From positions 496,001 to 560,000 of the forward strand of contig NZ_JAHYSS010000005.1 in NCBI RefSeq assembly GCF_019802255.1: DNA of 64,000 bases, in the 5' to 3' direction. Numbering within the stretch: the first letter of the stretch is position 1; each line of letters begins with the position of its first letter. A program made the translations under genes and the position numbers. Shown in pieces: positions 25,701 to 34,584 of the stretch. The notes under the pieces were generated by a model. It saw only the letters and a list, made by a program, of their open reading frames with translations. It was not told where the DNA came from and ran no database searches. The DNA comes from Pedobacter polysacchareus. GTDB taxonomy: Bacteria > Bacteroidota > Bacteroidia > Sphingobacteriales > Sphingobacteriaceae.

Positions 25701-26188
25701 TGCAGTGGGCTCGATTCGATTTAAATATGTTATGGCAAGGTGTCGGAAAACGCGATATGGCATTAAGAGGAGAAACCATTGAGCCATTTCACAGCAACTA
25801 TTCCACTGTGATGTTTGAACATCAGCTGGATTATTGGACCCCTGCAAATCCTGATGCCAAATGGCCGAGACTGACACCACAAAACAATTCCTCTACCACG
25901 AATAATTATGGCAAAGGTTCTGATTTTCACATATTCGACGGCTCTTATCTGCGTTTGAAAAACATTCAGATCGGTTATACCCTCCCTAAAACTTTAACCT
26001 CTAGAATTGGCATGAGCAAGCTGCGCGTTTTTCTGAACGGACAGAACCTGCTTACTTTCAGTAAAAATGGATTTGTGGATCCGGAATCCAGCGAATTTGG
26101 CGGAAATATGAATGCGAACGGTGCAAACAGCGCAAGGAACTACCCCTTGCTGAAATATATAGGCGGTGGCTTTAATGTTGAATTTTAA
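22796..26188 (+). CDS. SusC-family TonB-dependent outer-membrane receptor with STN signalling domain
   Basis: 1130 aa. The N-terminus has the long Pedobacter-style leader before MKLTIILMITSLTSLYAAGY, so the 22796 start is kept. An STN (secretin/TonB) domain lies at about 45-110 (LSAILKDIKKQTGYNFLYNT; PLEQALKVIFDHQPLTF), then a CarboxypepD-like domain (VEGKVVDENKQPLPGVTIKL) and the plug (GYGTQKRSSVTGAIDQVKAS; SAIYGSRSANGVILVTT). The large barrel ends in LLKYIGGGFNVEF. The STN domain fits signalling through the FecR/ECF pair just upstream. It imports oligosaccharides with the SusD partner. Confidence 0.97.
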   Translation: MNFYFLFRYRIRPCILPKIMLAMKLTIILMITSLTSLYAAGYAQTVSINEKNAQLSAILKDIKKQTGYNFLYNTKMMAEANPVQVSFKDLPLEQALKVIFDHQPLTFLINKNNVIVKRKPEQLLLVQELITVEGKVVDENKQPLPGVTIKLKGTKTGAMTSPDGSYSLKIPKDGTLVFSYMGYAVQEVKVNGRTRIDLTMTADHRDLDQVVVVGYGTQKRSSVTGAIDQVKASQIEDRPVGNLTQALQGTSPSLVIQQRSMNPNDNAMNINLRGVSTMGNNSPLLVIDGMVSEDISNLNDLNPDDVESISILKDAGSSAIYGSRSANGVILVTTKQGKLGMKPLLKFSTIIGSQNPEVLITPLKGYQNALLRNDSYINVGQNPVYSSAEITALATGDSEYGLNAILKNGLQQNHNLSLQGGSTNTAYMISLGYYDQESNFKGPDFGLKRYNLRSNITTEIGRLKLTTIMWYDRTEGKAFQGSTGFLIADASRIPVYNTYKLKDENGRYYNNDKMNGNPLASLEHGGYTNSYNDHFQGSLNGELQIIDGLKAKGLIGLDLRPESRLIRRFYWPIYNYLGGDTPVNENSSKDYSIEDYSAKSTLFNTQAMLDYTKTFGKLHHVSLLAGYSNESYRQVRQELKRTFVDPVLGIPIEGTKIDEAGSYNTPGGTVERSIYSYFGRASYNFADKYYAEGNFRYDGSSKFLKENRWGFFPSLSLGWRITEEHFFDFWKNKVGDLKIRGSYGSLGNQNVDDYQTFTTYDIYQNQYGFNNVAVPGTGYTFGNPDLKWETTTSFNIGADASFLKGSLTASFDYFHKTTKDILLKPQTPLTLGGAVPKANLGEMANQGWELTINYNLNHNGFHHSFGFNVGDSWNKVIKFEGFEQIDKSDEIERIIRVGLPLYSYYGYKTDGLFQNQEDVKNSALPIGILPQPGDIKYKDRNGDGIIDDNDRYVLGHAFPRLTFGFNYGLQWARFDLNMLWQGVGKRDMALRGETIEPFHSNYSTVMFEHQLDYWTPANPDAKWPRLTPQNNSSTTNNYGKGSDFHIFDGSYLRLKNIQIGYTLPKTLTSRIGMSKLRVFLNGQNLLTFSKNGFVDPESSEFGGNMNANGANSARNYPLLKYIGGGFNVEF

Positions 26189-26209
26189 TGGACAATCTAT
26201 AAAGGAATC

Positions 26210-27838
26210 ATGACAAAGAAATTTATAATATATGGCCATCTTACAATGTTGGTGGTGGGCTTGTTTATTTCTGGCTGTGTTAAGCTAGATGTAAAGCCAA
26301 CAAATAAGTTTACCGATGAAACGTATTGGACCTCGGAAGACAAAGCCAATTCGGCTTTAAATATGGCATACCGACAAATGTTTAGCAGTGATTATTTCAT
26401 TTCTAATGAAGTATTGAGTGATAACGTTTATTACGGATATGGTTCATCCAATGAAAAATTAATCGCTACCGGACTTGCTGATGCCTCAAATGGGCGTTTT
26501 GAAAGCGAATGGGGCGCTGCTTATGGCGGCATTAAAACCTGTCATACTTTTTTAGCAAATGTGGATCGGGTAACCACGATGACGGATGCCATCAAACAAA
26601 AAAGAAAGGCAGAAATTCGTTTCATTCGCGCCTCTCTTTTTCTGGAATTAACCACCTGGTACGGCGATGTCCCTCATTTTACGGTCGACATTACCGCTGA
26701 GCAGGCTAAAACTATCAAACGGAAGCCTCAGGCGGAAATCATGGCCTGGATCCATCAGGAGCTGGAGGAAGTCGCTGCAATTTTACCAAGTAATACCGAA
26801 TATGCCGCAGCAGATAATGGACGAATTACCAGAGGTGCTGCTGTGGCTTTGAATGCCCGTGCTTACTTGTATGAGAACAATTGGGCTAAAGTGGCAGAGT
26901 ATAGCGAAAAGTTAATCAGTAGTACCGCAAATGGTGTTTATAGTTTGTTCCCAAATTATGAAGAGCAGTTCTGGGTAAAGAATGAATACAATTCCGAGCA
27001 AATTCTGAGCCTTCAATATGTTCCGGATCTCAGAACCTGGGGAAATCTGGTAGACTATGTCCCGATGTCGGCGAGTGCCAGACTCAATGCTGCGGCACCC
27101 ACTCAAGGGCTAGTGGATAGCTACCTGATGAAAAATGGTAAAAAATGGACCAAAAATGATCCGGATTATGCAAACCGGGATCCGCGCATGGGAGCCACCA
27201 TTGTTTACGATGGTTCCATCTGGAAAGACAGGTCTGGTAATAATTATAGTATTGTGATCCATCCTGATGGTACCGTACCTGCAGGTAAAATATCTGACCA
27301 GTACAAAGAAGGTTCCATCAGCAGTGCTACCGGTTATTATTACCGCAAGTTTGCTGATCCAAATGCGTCATCCTATGTGAGCGGAAGCTGGAATTCCAGT
27401 TTAAACCTTCCTCTGATTCGTTTTGCAGATGTGCTGCTCATGTATGCAGAAGCGACAAATGAACTGGGGAAAATGAACAGTACAGTTTGGAGCCAAACCA
27501 TTAGGCCAATCAGACAAAGAGCTGGTTTTGACAATACTGCTGAAGCACTCGATATTCCCAGTACTGATCAAAATGTGCTGCGTGAGGTAATCAGAAACGA
27601 ACGCCGCTGTGAATTGGCTCTGGAAGGTCTTCGGGCCTTTGACATTCGTCGCTGGAAAACAGCAGAAATAGTACTGGCTCAACCTGCGCGCGGTGCCAAG
27701 TTTGATAAATCCAGCGGTCAGTACGATTACATCAAGCTCCCTGCAGGAAACTTTAGCCGCAACCGTGATTATTTGTGGGCAGTGCCAAGAAAAGAGCTGC
27801 TGCTCAATCCAAACTTATTACAGAACCCAGGATATTAA
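26210..27838 (+). CDS. SusD/RagB-family glycan-binding lipoprotein
   Basis: 542 aa, lipoprotein signal with lipobox Cys near residue 23 (LFISGCVKLDVKPTNKFTDE). The SusD fold is shown by ETYWTSEDKANSALNMAYRQ, RFIRASLFLELTTWYGDVPH, the central LPLIRFADVLLMYAEATNEL and the C-terminal VIRNERRCELALEGLRAFDI with RRWK. It caps the SusC barrel and binds oligosaccharide at the cell surface. It follows susC by 21 bases in one operon. Confidence 0.97.
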   Translation: MTKKFIIYGHLTMLVVGLFISGCVKLDVKPTNKFTDETYWTSEDKANSALNMAYRQMFSSDYFISNEVLSDNVYYGYGSSNEKLIATGLADASNGRFESEWGAAYGGIKTCHTFLANVDRVTTMTDAIKQKRKAEIRFIRASLFLELTTWYGDVPHFTVDITAEQAKTIKRKPQAEIMAWIHQELEEVAAILPSNTEYAAADNGRITRGAAVALNARAYLYENNWAKVAEYSEKLISSTANGVYSLFPNYEEQFWVKNEYNSEQILSLQYVPDLRTWGNLVDYVPMSASARLNAAAPTQGLVDSYLMKNGKKWTKNDPDYANRDPRMGATIVYDGSIWKDRSGNNYSIVIHPDGTVPAGKISDQYKEGSISSATGYYYRKFADPNASSYVSGSWNSSLNLPLIRFADVLLMYAEATNELGKMNSTVWSQTIRPIRQRAGFDNTAEALDIPSTDQNVLREVIRNERRCELALEGLRAFDIRRWKTAEIVLAQPARGAKFDKSSGQYDYIKLPAGNFSRNRDYLWAVPRKELLLNPNLLQNPGY

Positions 27839-27856
27839 CCCTTAACAAGAAACAAA

Positions 27857-28969
27857 ATGAAAATAAATATATTATCAACGGCCTGCTGTTTAATTGTACT
27901 GCTCTCCATTTTTGGTTGCAAAAAAGATAAAGAATTTAAGGATGTTCAAATCACCGAAGTGAGTACACTTTACTCACCGGATGATGGCAAGAAGATGTCA
28001 TTGTCTAGTTCTGGGAGTTTATATTTTGAATGGGAGAAAGCAACCGCACTAGACAATGGTGTGGTTTATTATGACGTGATCTTTGATAAGGAAAATGGAG
28101 ATTTCTCTAAACCCATTTATTCCATTCCTTCAGACAACCTCGGAATAGCTACAGGTTTAGCCGTCTCGCATAAAGTGATGAATACAATAGGGCGATTGGC
28201 TGGAATTGAGTCCTCGGAACAAGGAACAATTAAATGGACCGTGGTGTCTTCCAGAGGAATTTCGAAAGTAACCTCCAAGCAAATCCGAAAATTAACCTTC
28301 ACCAGATTCGGTGGTATTGACGCGCCAGATGCTTTATATCTGACAGGAGAGGGTACGGAAGGCGGAACAGACCTAGCGCTGGCATTGGCTGTAAAAGCAC
28401 TGCCTGGTGGCGATGAATTTGAAGTGTACACTAAATTGCTGGCAGGAAAAAAATACAAGTTTGTGGATTCCAGGACAAATGTGACCCGAACTTTCTCTGT
28501 CGATAAGACTGCACTTAAAGAAATCGCAGAAGGCGCAACCGTGGCGAAGGACGGAATCTACAAGATTACCCTCAACTTTGCAGTAGGAAATGTGTCGTTT
28601 CAGGAAATCAGTAACCTGGATTTCTATATGTGCACGCCGAAGAAAAGAACCAATTTAACCTATCAGGGCAAAGGCGTATGGAAGGCCGCGAATTTGGTGC
28701 CTGATTTCATTTCAGGAGGTTTTGGTGATGACAGGTACTTCTTCTTCATGACAATTAATGGGGTAGAAAGGAAAATAGGAAGTCGAAATGAAGACAATAT
28801 ACCGCCAACAGTGAAAACAGGTTCGTATTTCAATACCTATTTCTATCCCGATGATAACAATCAATGGAGGTATTCTTTCAAGTTCCCTAACCGATCAGTA
28901 ACAAAATGTAATGTAGTACTTTCTCTAAGCGCTGATTTAGCTGATTATTCACATGAAATTGTCTATTAA
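27857..28969 (+). CDS. SusE-like surface lipoprotein
   Basis: 370 aa lipoprotein (LIVLLSIFGCKKDKEFKDVQ). An N-terminal SusE-like Ig domain is suggested by LSSSGSLYFEWEKATALDNG and GTIKWTVVSSRGISKVTSKQ, followed by two beta-rich repeats ending in an amidated-type strand (WRYSFKFPNRSVTKCNVVLS). Such proteins occupy this position after SusD and assist glycan binding. Position in operon: 18 bases after susD. The domain match is moderate, not strong. Confidence 0.75.
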   Translation: MKINILSTACCLIVLLSIFGCKKDKEFKDVQITEVSTLYSPDDGKKMSLSSSGSLYFEWEKATALDNGVVYYDVIFDKENGDFSKPIYSIPSDNLGIATGLAVSHKVMNTIGRLAGIESSEQGTIKWTVVSSRGISKVTSKQIRKLTFTRFGGIDAPDALYLTGEGTEGGTDLALALAVKALPGGDEFEVYTKLLAGKKYKFVDSRTNVTRTFSVDKTALKEIAEGATVAKDGIYKITLNFAVGNVSFQEISNLDFYMCTPKKRTNLTYQGKGVWKAANLVPDFISGGFGDDRYFFFMTINGVERKIGSRNEDNIPPTVKTGSYFNTYFYPDDNNQWRYSFKFPNRSVTKCNVVLSLSADLADYSHEIVY

Positions 28970-28985
28970 TAAAATGGAAAGAAAT

Positions 28986-30137
28986 ATGAAAAAGATTTTG
29001 TTGGCTCCTTTTATAGTACTGATATTAAGTGCTTGCGGGAAAATAAATGATGAATATATAGATCGGAATGCAAAAAAAGCAGTGAACTGGACTACTGCTG
29101 CAGATAGCAGCAGCCTCACCCTCGCTACCATTTACTGGAACGCCAGTAACCATCATTTTAACAATGATAACCTGGGCAATTTTCATCGCAATGATTACTG
29201 GCCGGAAGCACATGGACTGGATGTGTTTGTAGAGGCTTATAAAAGGACGAATAATACGCTGTATAAGCAGCGCATCTATGATTTCTATGAAGGCGTGAAA
29301 GCTAAAAACTATGGATCATTCTATAACAATTATTATGATGATATGGGCTGGCATGGAATGGCGCATATGCGTGCATTAGCGGCAACCGGCGACCTTCGTT
29401 ATGAGCAATCTTCCAAAGACCTTTGGAAGTGGATTACCGATGGCTGGGATGATGCAGATGGGGGAGGTATTCCATGGAATCATGAAAGCAGAAACGGTAA
29501 GGGATTACCTTCAAACGGGCCGGCTGCAATTATTGCGGCACTGAGATGGCAGAAATATGGGGAAGCTGAAGTGGTGAATGGACACAATAACCTGGTTTGG
29601 CTGACCAAGATTTACACTTTCATAAAGGACAATTGTGTGGTGCAGCAATCAGGAAGGGTGTATGAAAAGTTTGATGATTTTAAAGGCGATTTTACTTACG
29701 ATGCTGCAACCTATATCGGTGCCGCCGTAGAGTTTTATAAAATCACCGGAAACAAGGTTTACCTGAACGATGCGATTAAGAGTGCAGACTGGGCGACCAG
29801 CACACTTGTGAACTCCAATAATAAAGTGCTCAGTGATTGGGCAGAACAGGAAGACCATGATGTGAACCTGTTTAAGGGGATTTTTATCCGCTATTTTACA
29901 GAACTGATCCGCACAAAAGATCTACCTGAAATGACCCGTAAGCGGTACATCAATTTCCTCAAGAATAGTGGGCAGGTTTTATGGAATGAGGGAACAGCAA
30001 AAACTCCTGTGGTGTTATTTGGATATAAATGGTGGCAGGCCCCAATCGCAGGAAAGGCCGGTTTAAGAGCTCAGTTGAGCGGTTCCATGTTGATGGAGTC
30101 CTTGGCATTGCTTAAAAAGGAGGGATATCTTGACTAG
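28986..30137 (+). CDS. Glycoside hydrolase family 76 (alpha-1,6-mannanase-like) lipoprotein
   Basis: About 383 aa from ATG 28986, chosen because MKKILLAPFIVLILSACGK is a lipoprotein signal; earlier in-frame ATGs at 28953 (inside the SusE-like gene) and 28974 exist. GH76 features are DYWPEAHGLDVFVEAYKRT, the adjacent Asp pair in NYYDDMGWHGMAHMRALA, WITDGWDDADGGGIPWNHES and KGLPSNGPAAIIAALR. In known GH76 enzymes a neighbouring Asp pair is catalytic, and the enzymes cut alpha-1,6-mannan backbones. The lipid anchor suggests the outer membrane surface or periplasm. Confidence 0.93.
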   Translation: MKKILLAPFIVLILSACGKINDEYIDRNAKKAVNWTTAADSSSLTLATIYWNASNHHFNNDNLGNFHRNDYWPEAHGLDVFVEAYKRTNNTLYKQRIYDFYEGVKAKNYGSFYNNYYDDMGWHGMAHMRALAATGDLRYEQSSKDLWKWITDGWDDADGGGIPWNHESRNGKGLPSNGPAAIIAALRWQKYGEAEVVNGHNNLVWLTKIYTFIKDNCVVQQSGRVYEKFDDFKGDFTYDAATYIGAAVEFYKITGNKVYLNDAIKSADWATSTLVNSNNKVLSDWAEQEDHDVNLFKGIFIRYFTELIRTKDLPEMTRKRYINFLKNSGQVLWNEGTAKTPVVLFGYKWWQAPIAGKAGLRAQLSGSMLMESLALLKKEGYLD

Positions 30138-30150
30138 AAAATTAAAACAA

Positions 30151-31623
30151 ATGAACAACTCCTCACTTATAAAATTAAGCAGCTTGATGATTGCCTGCTC
30201 CTTATTCATGACTTCATCTACTGCAATCGGGCAGTCCGCAAAATATGAGGCCAACTGGGCCTCATTAGATAGCAGACCGCTTCCTGCCTGGTTTGAAGAT
30301 GCCAAATTTGGCATCTTCATCCATTGGGGACCTTATTCTGTGCCTGCATGGGCCCCAAAAGGCATGTATTCAGAATGGTACCAATACTGGCTTAATAATA
30401 ATGACAAGGCAGTAAATGAACACCACAATACGGTTTACGGCAAAGATTTTTCCTATTATAACTTTGGTGATCTGTTCAAAGCGGAAGGATATCATCCTGA
30501 AGATTGGGCAAAACTGATCGCAGCAGCAGGTGCGAAATATGTAGTGCTGACTTCCAAACACCATGATGGCTTTCCTTTATGGCCAAATAAAGAAGCTTCC
30601 AAAGCTTTTTCCAGGCCATGGAACAGTATAGAGACAGGACCAAAAAAAGACCTGGCAGGAGCCTTTGCGGCGGCGATAAGAAAAACCGATATGAAAATGG
30701 GTTTCTACTATTCTTTATTTGAATGGTACAATCCACTCTGGCTAAAAGATAAAAAACGCTTTGTTGATGAACATCTTTTTCCTCAGGTCAAAGATTTGGT
30801 AACGAAGTATAAACCTGATATTTTATGGGCCGATGGAGAGTGGGAAATGTCGGATAAGGATTGGAAATCGGAAGAATTACTCGCCTGGCTTTATAACGAA
30901 TCTCCAGTTAAAGATCAGGTGATCGTAAACGACAGATGGGGCAAAGATACACGCAAAAAACATGGCGGTTATTATACCACTGAATATGCTGCGGACTTTG
31001 AAGCCGACAAGCCCTGGGAGGAATGCCGTGGCATGGGCTTTTCTTTTGGTTTCAATAAAAATGAGGACCTCCAGGACTACAATTCTGCACAGACTTTAAT
31101 CCTGATGCTGGTTAATATTGTGAGCAGCGGAGGGAACCTGCTGTTGGATATCGGACCAGATGCAAATGGTAAAATTCCAGCAATTATGCAGGAACGGCTG
31201 CTCCAGATCGGTGCCTGGATGAAGCTGAATGGGGAAGCCATTTATGGGACAAGGAAATGGAAAAATACTTTCCAGTGGTCTGCAGGAAAAACAGATTGGA
31301 AACCCAAAAAAGAAGGGACGGAAAGTGGTACCTATATCCTTAAACAAACGGTAGATCCAGATCCTGGTTATGCCGTTAAGGAAGCTTTTTTTACAAGTAA
31401 AGGGAATGACCTTTATGCCATCCTTCCAAAACTGCCTGTAGGTAGATTTTTATTAAAAGGCCTGAATGCGAAGGGCAATACAAAGGTTCAATTGCTTGGG
31501 TCTGATAAAGTGATGAAATGGCGTAATGTATCTGCCGGACTGGAGTTAACCATACCTGCATTTTATACCACTGAACTTGCCGAACAACCCGCTTATACCA
31601 TTCGTATCAGCAATGTCAATTAA
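30151..31623 (+). CDS. Alpha-L-fucosidase, GH29
   Basis: 490 aa from ATG 30151 (MNNSSLIKLSSLMIACSLFM, signal peptide ending near GQS); only a TTG lies further upstream. GH29 marks: WFEDAKFGIFIHWGPYSVPA, YVVLTSKHHDGFPLWPN, and the nucleophile Asp in DILWADGEWEMSD. VSSGGNLLLDIGPDANGKIP is also typical. It removes fucose from glycans, probably in the periplasm. It is the last gene of the PUL, followed by a strong terminator. Together with GH76 it suggests a target that carries both mannose and fucose, such as a eukaryotic glycan or a microbial polysaccharide. Confidence 0.95.
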   Translation: MNNSSLIKLSSLMIACSLFMTSSTAIGQSAKYEANWASLDSRPLPAWFEDAKFGIFIHWGPYSVPAWAPKGMYSEWYQYWLNNNDKAVNEHHNTVYGKDFSYYNFGDLFKAEGYHPEDWAKLIAAAGAKYVVLTSKHHDGFPLWPNKEASKAFSRPWNSIETGPKKDLAGAFAAAIRKTDMKMGFYYSLFEWYNPLWLKDKKRFVDEHLFPQVKDLVTKYKPDILWADGEWEMSDKDWKSEELLAWLYNESPVKDQVIVNDRWGKDTRKKHGGYYTTEYAADFEADKPWEECRGMGFSFGFNKNEDLQDYNSAQTLILMLVNIVSSGGNLLLDIGPDANGKIPAIMQERLLQIGAWMKLNGEAIYGTRKWKNTFQWSAGKTDWKPKKEGTESGTYILKQTVDPDPGYAVKEAFFTSKGNDLYAILPKLPVGRFLLKGLNAKGNTKVQLLGSDKVMKWRNVSAGLELTIPAFYTTELAEQPAYTIRISNVN

Positions 31624-31657
31624 AAATAATCTTTGACCTGTATACGAAATAAAAAAG

Positions 31658-31687
31658 AGGATGTACCATTTTTTAATGGTACATCCT
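31658..31687 (+). terminator. PUL terminator
   Basis: A perfect 13-bp stem (31658-31670 with 31675-31687) and a TTTT loop, with a T-rich stretch shortly after. It closes the SusC-to-fucosidase operon. Confidence 0.85.
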
Positions 31688-31781
31688 TAAACCTTTTTAT
31701 GTTCGAAATTGTTATGGATTCATGGCTTCTGCCAGCTCAGGAGATGAGTTTGAATTTCTGTTTCACTAACTCTTTCGTATT

Positions 31782-32684
31782 ATGGAACATCAATGGCCAA
31801 TGCTTTCTTATGAAAAGGGAAAATCTACCTATGAAACACTGCAACTATGGTCGCAGATTGTGGGTAAGATAAAACTTGCAGTCCTGCCTTGGGTAAACCA
31901 TTCCTGGCACATTACTTTACACATTACTGTTACCGGCTTAACCACCCAATCCATGAGGTTTGATGATCGGGATTTTCAGATAGATTTTGATTTTATAGCA
32001 CACCTGTTAAAAATCACGACCAGCAAAGGAGAATACAGGCAATTTGACCTGCATGGGATCTCTGTCGCTGACTTTTACAATAAAATATTTGCCTTATTAA
32101 ATGAGCTGAAAATCAACGTAGTGATTAATTCTATGCCTGTAGAACTTGCTCATCCCATTCCTTTTGAATTAGATACAATACATGCCAGCTATAAGGACGA
32201 AGAGGTGACTGCTTTTCATCAGGCTTTACTAAATATACAAAGTGTTTTTATGAAGTTTAGAGCTGAATTTAAAGGAAAATGCAGCCCAATTCATTTCTTT
32301 TGGGGGAGTTTTGATTTAGCACTATCGCTTTTTTCTGGTGCCGAAGCGCCAAAACACCCCGGAGGAGTACCTGGTATGCCCAATTGGGTAGCAGAGGATG
32401 CCTATTGCAAAGAGGTAAGTAGCTTTGGCTTTTGGACTGGTGGAGAAGACTTGAAGGAAGCCGTATTTTATTGTTATTTATACCCCGAACCAGAAGGATA
32501 TAAAAGCGGAAAAATTAAACCCAGTGAAGCCTATTACCACCATAAATTAGGTGAATTTATTTTGCCTTATTCAGCTGTACAGCAGGCTGTAAATCCTGGT
32601 GATAAATTGCTCGAATTTTTAAGGAGTGCTTACAGTATTGGTGCTGATTTAGCCAAATGGGATAGAAGTAAACTGGAGTATTAA
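31782..32684 (+). CDS. DUF5996 family protein
   Basis: 300 aa, beginning MEHQWPMLSYEKGKSTYETL, with the family segments QIVGKIKLAVLPWVNHSWHI, SPIHFFWGSFDLALSLFSG and the C-terminal EAYYHHKLGEFILPYSAVQQ. No signal peptide, so cytosolic. Function unknown. The 240 bases after it (32685-32924) hold no gene I can support. Confidence 0.85.
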   Translation: MEHQWPMLSYEKGKSTYETLQLWSQIVGKIKLAVLPWVNHSWHITLHITVTGLTTQSMRFDDRDFQIDFDFIAHLLKITTSKGEYRQFDLHGISVADFYNKIFALLNELKINVVINSMPVELAHPIPFELDTIHASYKDEEVTAFHQALLNIQSVFMKFRAEFKGKCSPIHFFWGSFDLALSLFSGAEAPKHPGGVPGMPNWVAEDAYCKEVSSFGFWTGGEDLKEAVFYCYLYPEPEGYKSGKIKPSEAYYHHKLGEFILPYSAVQQAVNPGDKLLEFLRSAYSIGADLAKWDRSKLEY

Positions 32685-32924
32685 TACTCGGTGAAAACTT
32701 CATCACCGGATGGTCAGTACTGTAAAAGTTACCCCGTCGTTTTCCATAACATGTGCCATCATCAGGCCTATTTCCCCGCTGCCTCAACCCCAGGGTTTTA
32801 CAACTCATCTGGTAAGCATAGCAAAATTACCAAGCCGGATATTGAAGAGCCAAATTATTAATGCTAAAGGCGTAACAATCGATAAGATAGCTCATCAAAT
32901 CGTCACCTTTAAATCAATTATTTC

Positions 32925-34463
32925 ATGATGAAACATAAGCTTTTTATTCCATTATTCCTTGTCGCAGCATTTATCTCTCAGGGCAAATCCGCACAGGCTC
33001 AGGACACCGTAAGGAGAACAGTAGAAATAGGTAAACTGGACTCTTTGAATTCCACCATATTAAAAGAAAAAAGACGGATAGAGGTGTTTGTTCCTAAAAA
33101 CGATCAGCCAGGGAGCAATACTAAGTATGATGTACTTTATGTGCTGGATGGTGGCAATTGGAATACGGGCTTAATCAGCAAGATTCAGGGATTTCTGGAA
33201 GGGGAGAAATATATGCCGCCGACTATTATAGTCAGCATATTAGGTATTGATCGGAACAAGGACCTGACGCCAACCCACATCGATGGCTGGAAGACATCAG
33301 GTGGGGCCACGCAATTCCTTGGCTTTATTAAAGATGAACTGATTCCTTACATCAATCAAAAATATCCTGCTAATGGTGACAATGCAATATGGGGACATTC
33401 ATTAGGTGGGCTGTTTGTGGTCAATGCCCTGCTGGTAGAACCAAAAACTTTCAAGTCTTATATTGCCGTCGACCCGAGTTTATGGTGGGATAATAATTAT
33501 ATACAAAAAATCGCCTCTCTTAAATTAGCAGCGTTGCAGGATCCTGCTGTTACCTTGTTTATGAGCGGAAGGGAAGGAAAGGAAGGGGAGACGATGAAGA
33601 TTGATGCGATGGATTCCTTGCTTAAAAAGTGGGCTCCTGCTGGTTTAACCTGGAAAAGTATTCGATATCCTGAGGAAACACACAGCTCCGTAAGGTTTAA
33701 AAGTACCTATGATGGCTTAAAGTTTTCTTATGGATGGCAAGACAATGAGATCAATTTTCATCCGATGAATGGCATCGTGCTGAAAAACAAACCAGTTGCC
33801 GTTTGGTATTTTGGAGATACCACAAGAGTTAGATACACTACAGATGGAACCAACCCTACATTGGGGTCTGCAAAAATACAGTCTGACATCATTATCAACG
33901 ATGGTGCTAAAATTACCGTTAAGCAGTTTACCAATCGGGCACGTTATGATCAGGTTAAAACGGGTAATTTTACAAAAGGAAAAATATTAACCCCTATATC
34001 AAAACCAAAGAACTTACAGCCAGGTGGCTTTCATTATGATTATTATGAAGGGGATTTTAATAAAGCTGAGGACCTTAAAAATAAAAGCCCGCAAAAATCA
34101 GGGCTAACAAATGCTGATTTTGAAGTGGAGAAATTACCACGTAAAAATAACTTTGCCCTAATAATTGAGGGAGTAATGGAAACAAAAGAAGAAGGTTATT
34201 ATGGATTTGTTCTTGAAGCCGACAAAGGTTCAAAATTATACCTTAACGATCAGCTGTTGATCCAATGGGAAGACCATACCAAACGGAACTCCCCATACTC
34301 TTATATATTGCCATTAACCAAAGGGTTTTATAAGCTTCGATTAGAATATCTACATCAGAATAAAGATGCTAAATTAAAGCTAAACTATCTTCCTCCAAGT
34401 CTTATGTCTACTAAAAAAGCCCTTCCAATTCCTTTCGATCTACAATTTGGAACCCTTAAATAG
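32925..34463 (+). CDS. Secreted esterase with chitobiase-type and PA14-like C-terminal domains
   Basis: 512 aa with signal peptide (KLFIPLFLVAAFISQGKSAQ). An alpha/beta-hydrolase of the esterase D/Fes type covers about 30-265: YDVLYVLDGGNW, nucleophile Ser in NAIWGHSLGGLFVVNALL, and a catalytic His in RYPEETHSSVRFKSTYDGLK. Then a chitobiase/hexosaminidase C-terminal module (VRYTTDGTNPTLGSAK) and a PA14-like module (GYYGFVLEADKGSKLYLNDQ). The latter two usually bind sugars, so the substrate may be an acylated glycan. It could serve the nearby PUL but has its own transcription unit. Confidence 0.88.
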   Translation: MMKHKLFIPLFLVAAFISQGKSAQAQDTVRRTVEIGKLDSLNSTILKEKRRIEVFVPKNDQPGSNTKYDVLYVLDGGNWNTGLISKIQGFLEGEKYMPPTIIVSILGIDRNKDLTPTHIDGWKTSGGATQFLGFIKDELIPYINQKYPANGDNAIWGHSLGGLFVVNALLVEPKTFKSYIAVDPSLWWDNNYIQKIASLKLAALQDPAVTLFMSGREGKEGETMKIDAMDSLLKKWAPAGLTWKSIRYPEETHSSVRFKSTYDGLKFSYGWQDNEINFHPMNGIVLKNKPVAVWYFGDTTRVRYTTDGTNPTLGSAKIQSDIIINDGAKITVKQFTNRARYDQVKTGNFTKGKILTPISKPKNLQPGGFHYDYYEGDFNKAEDLKNKSPQKSGLTNADFEVEKLPRKNNFALIIEGVMETKEEGYYGFVLEADKGSKLYLNDQLLIQWEDHTKRNSPYSYILPLTKGFYKLRLEYLHQNKDAKLKLNYLPPSLMSTKKALPIPFDLQFGTLK

Positions 34464-34584
34464 GCAAGCCAGCTAATTTACTGGTCATCTAAGTGTTGGG
34501 CTGGTTTGAACCTGATTTATTAAGTTGTTTTGCTAGAACTCTTTGCTAAATTTTAATTAATTTAGTGAGCAAGCCAAATTAATT

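Noticed and set aside
32710..32928. Short plus-strand frame of 72 codons after the DUF5996 gene
   Set aside because: Its translation has no helical or strand pattern I recognise, overlaps the next gene's start and has an open frame on the other strand too; chance is the best explanation.
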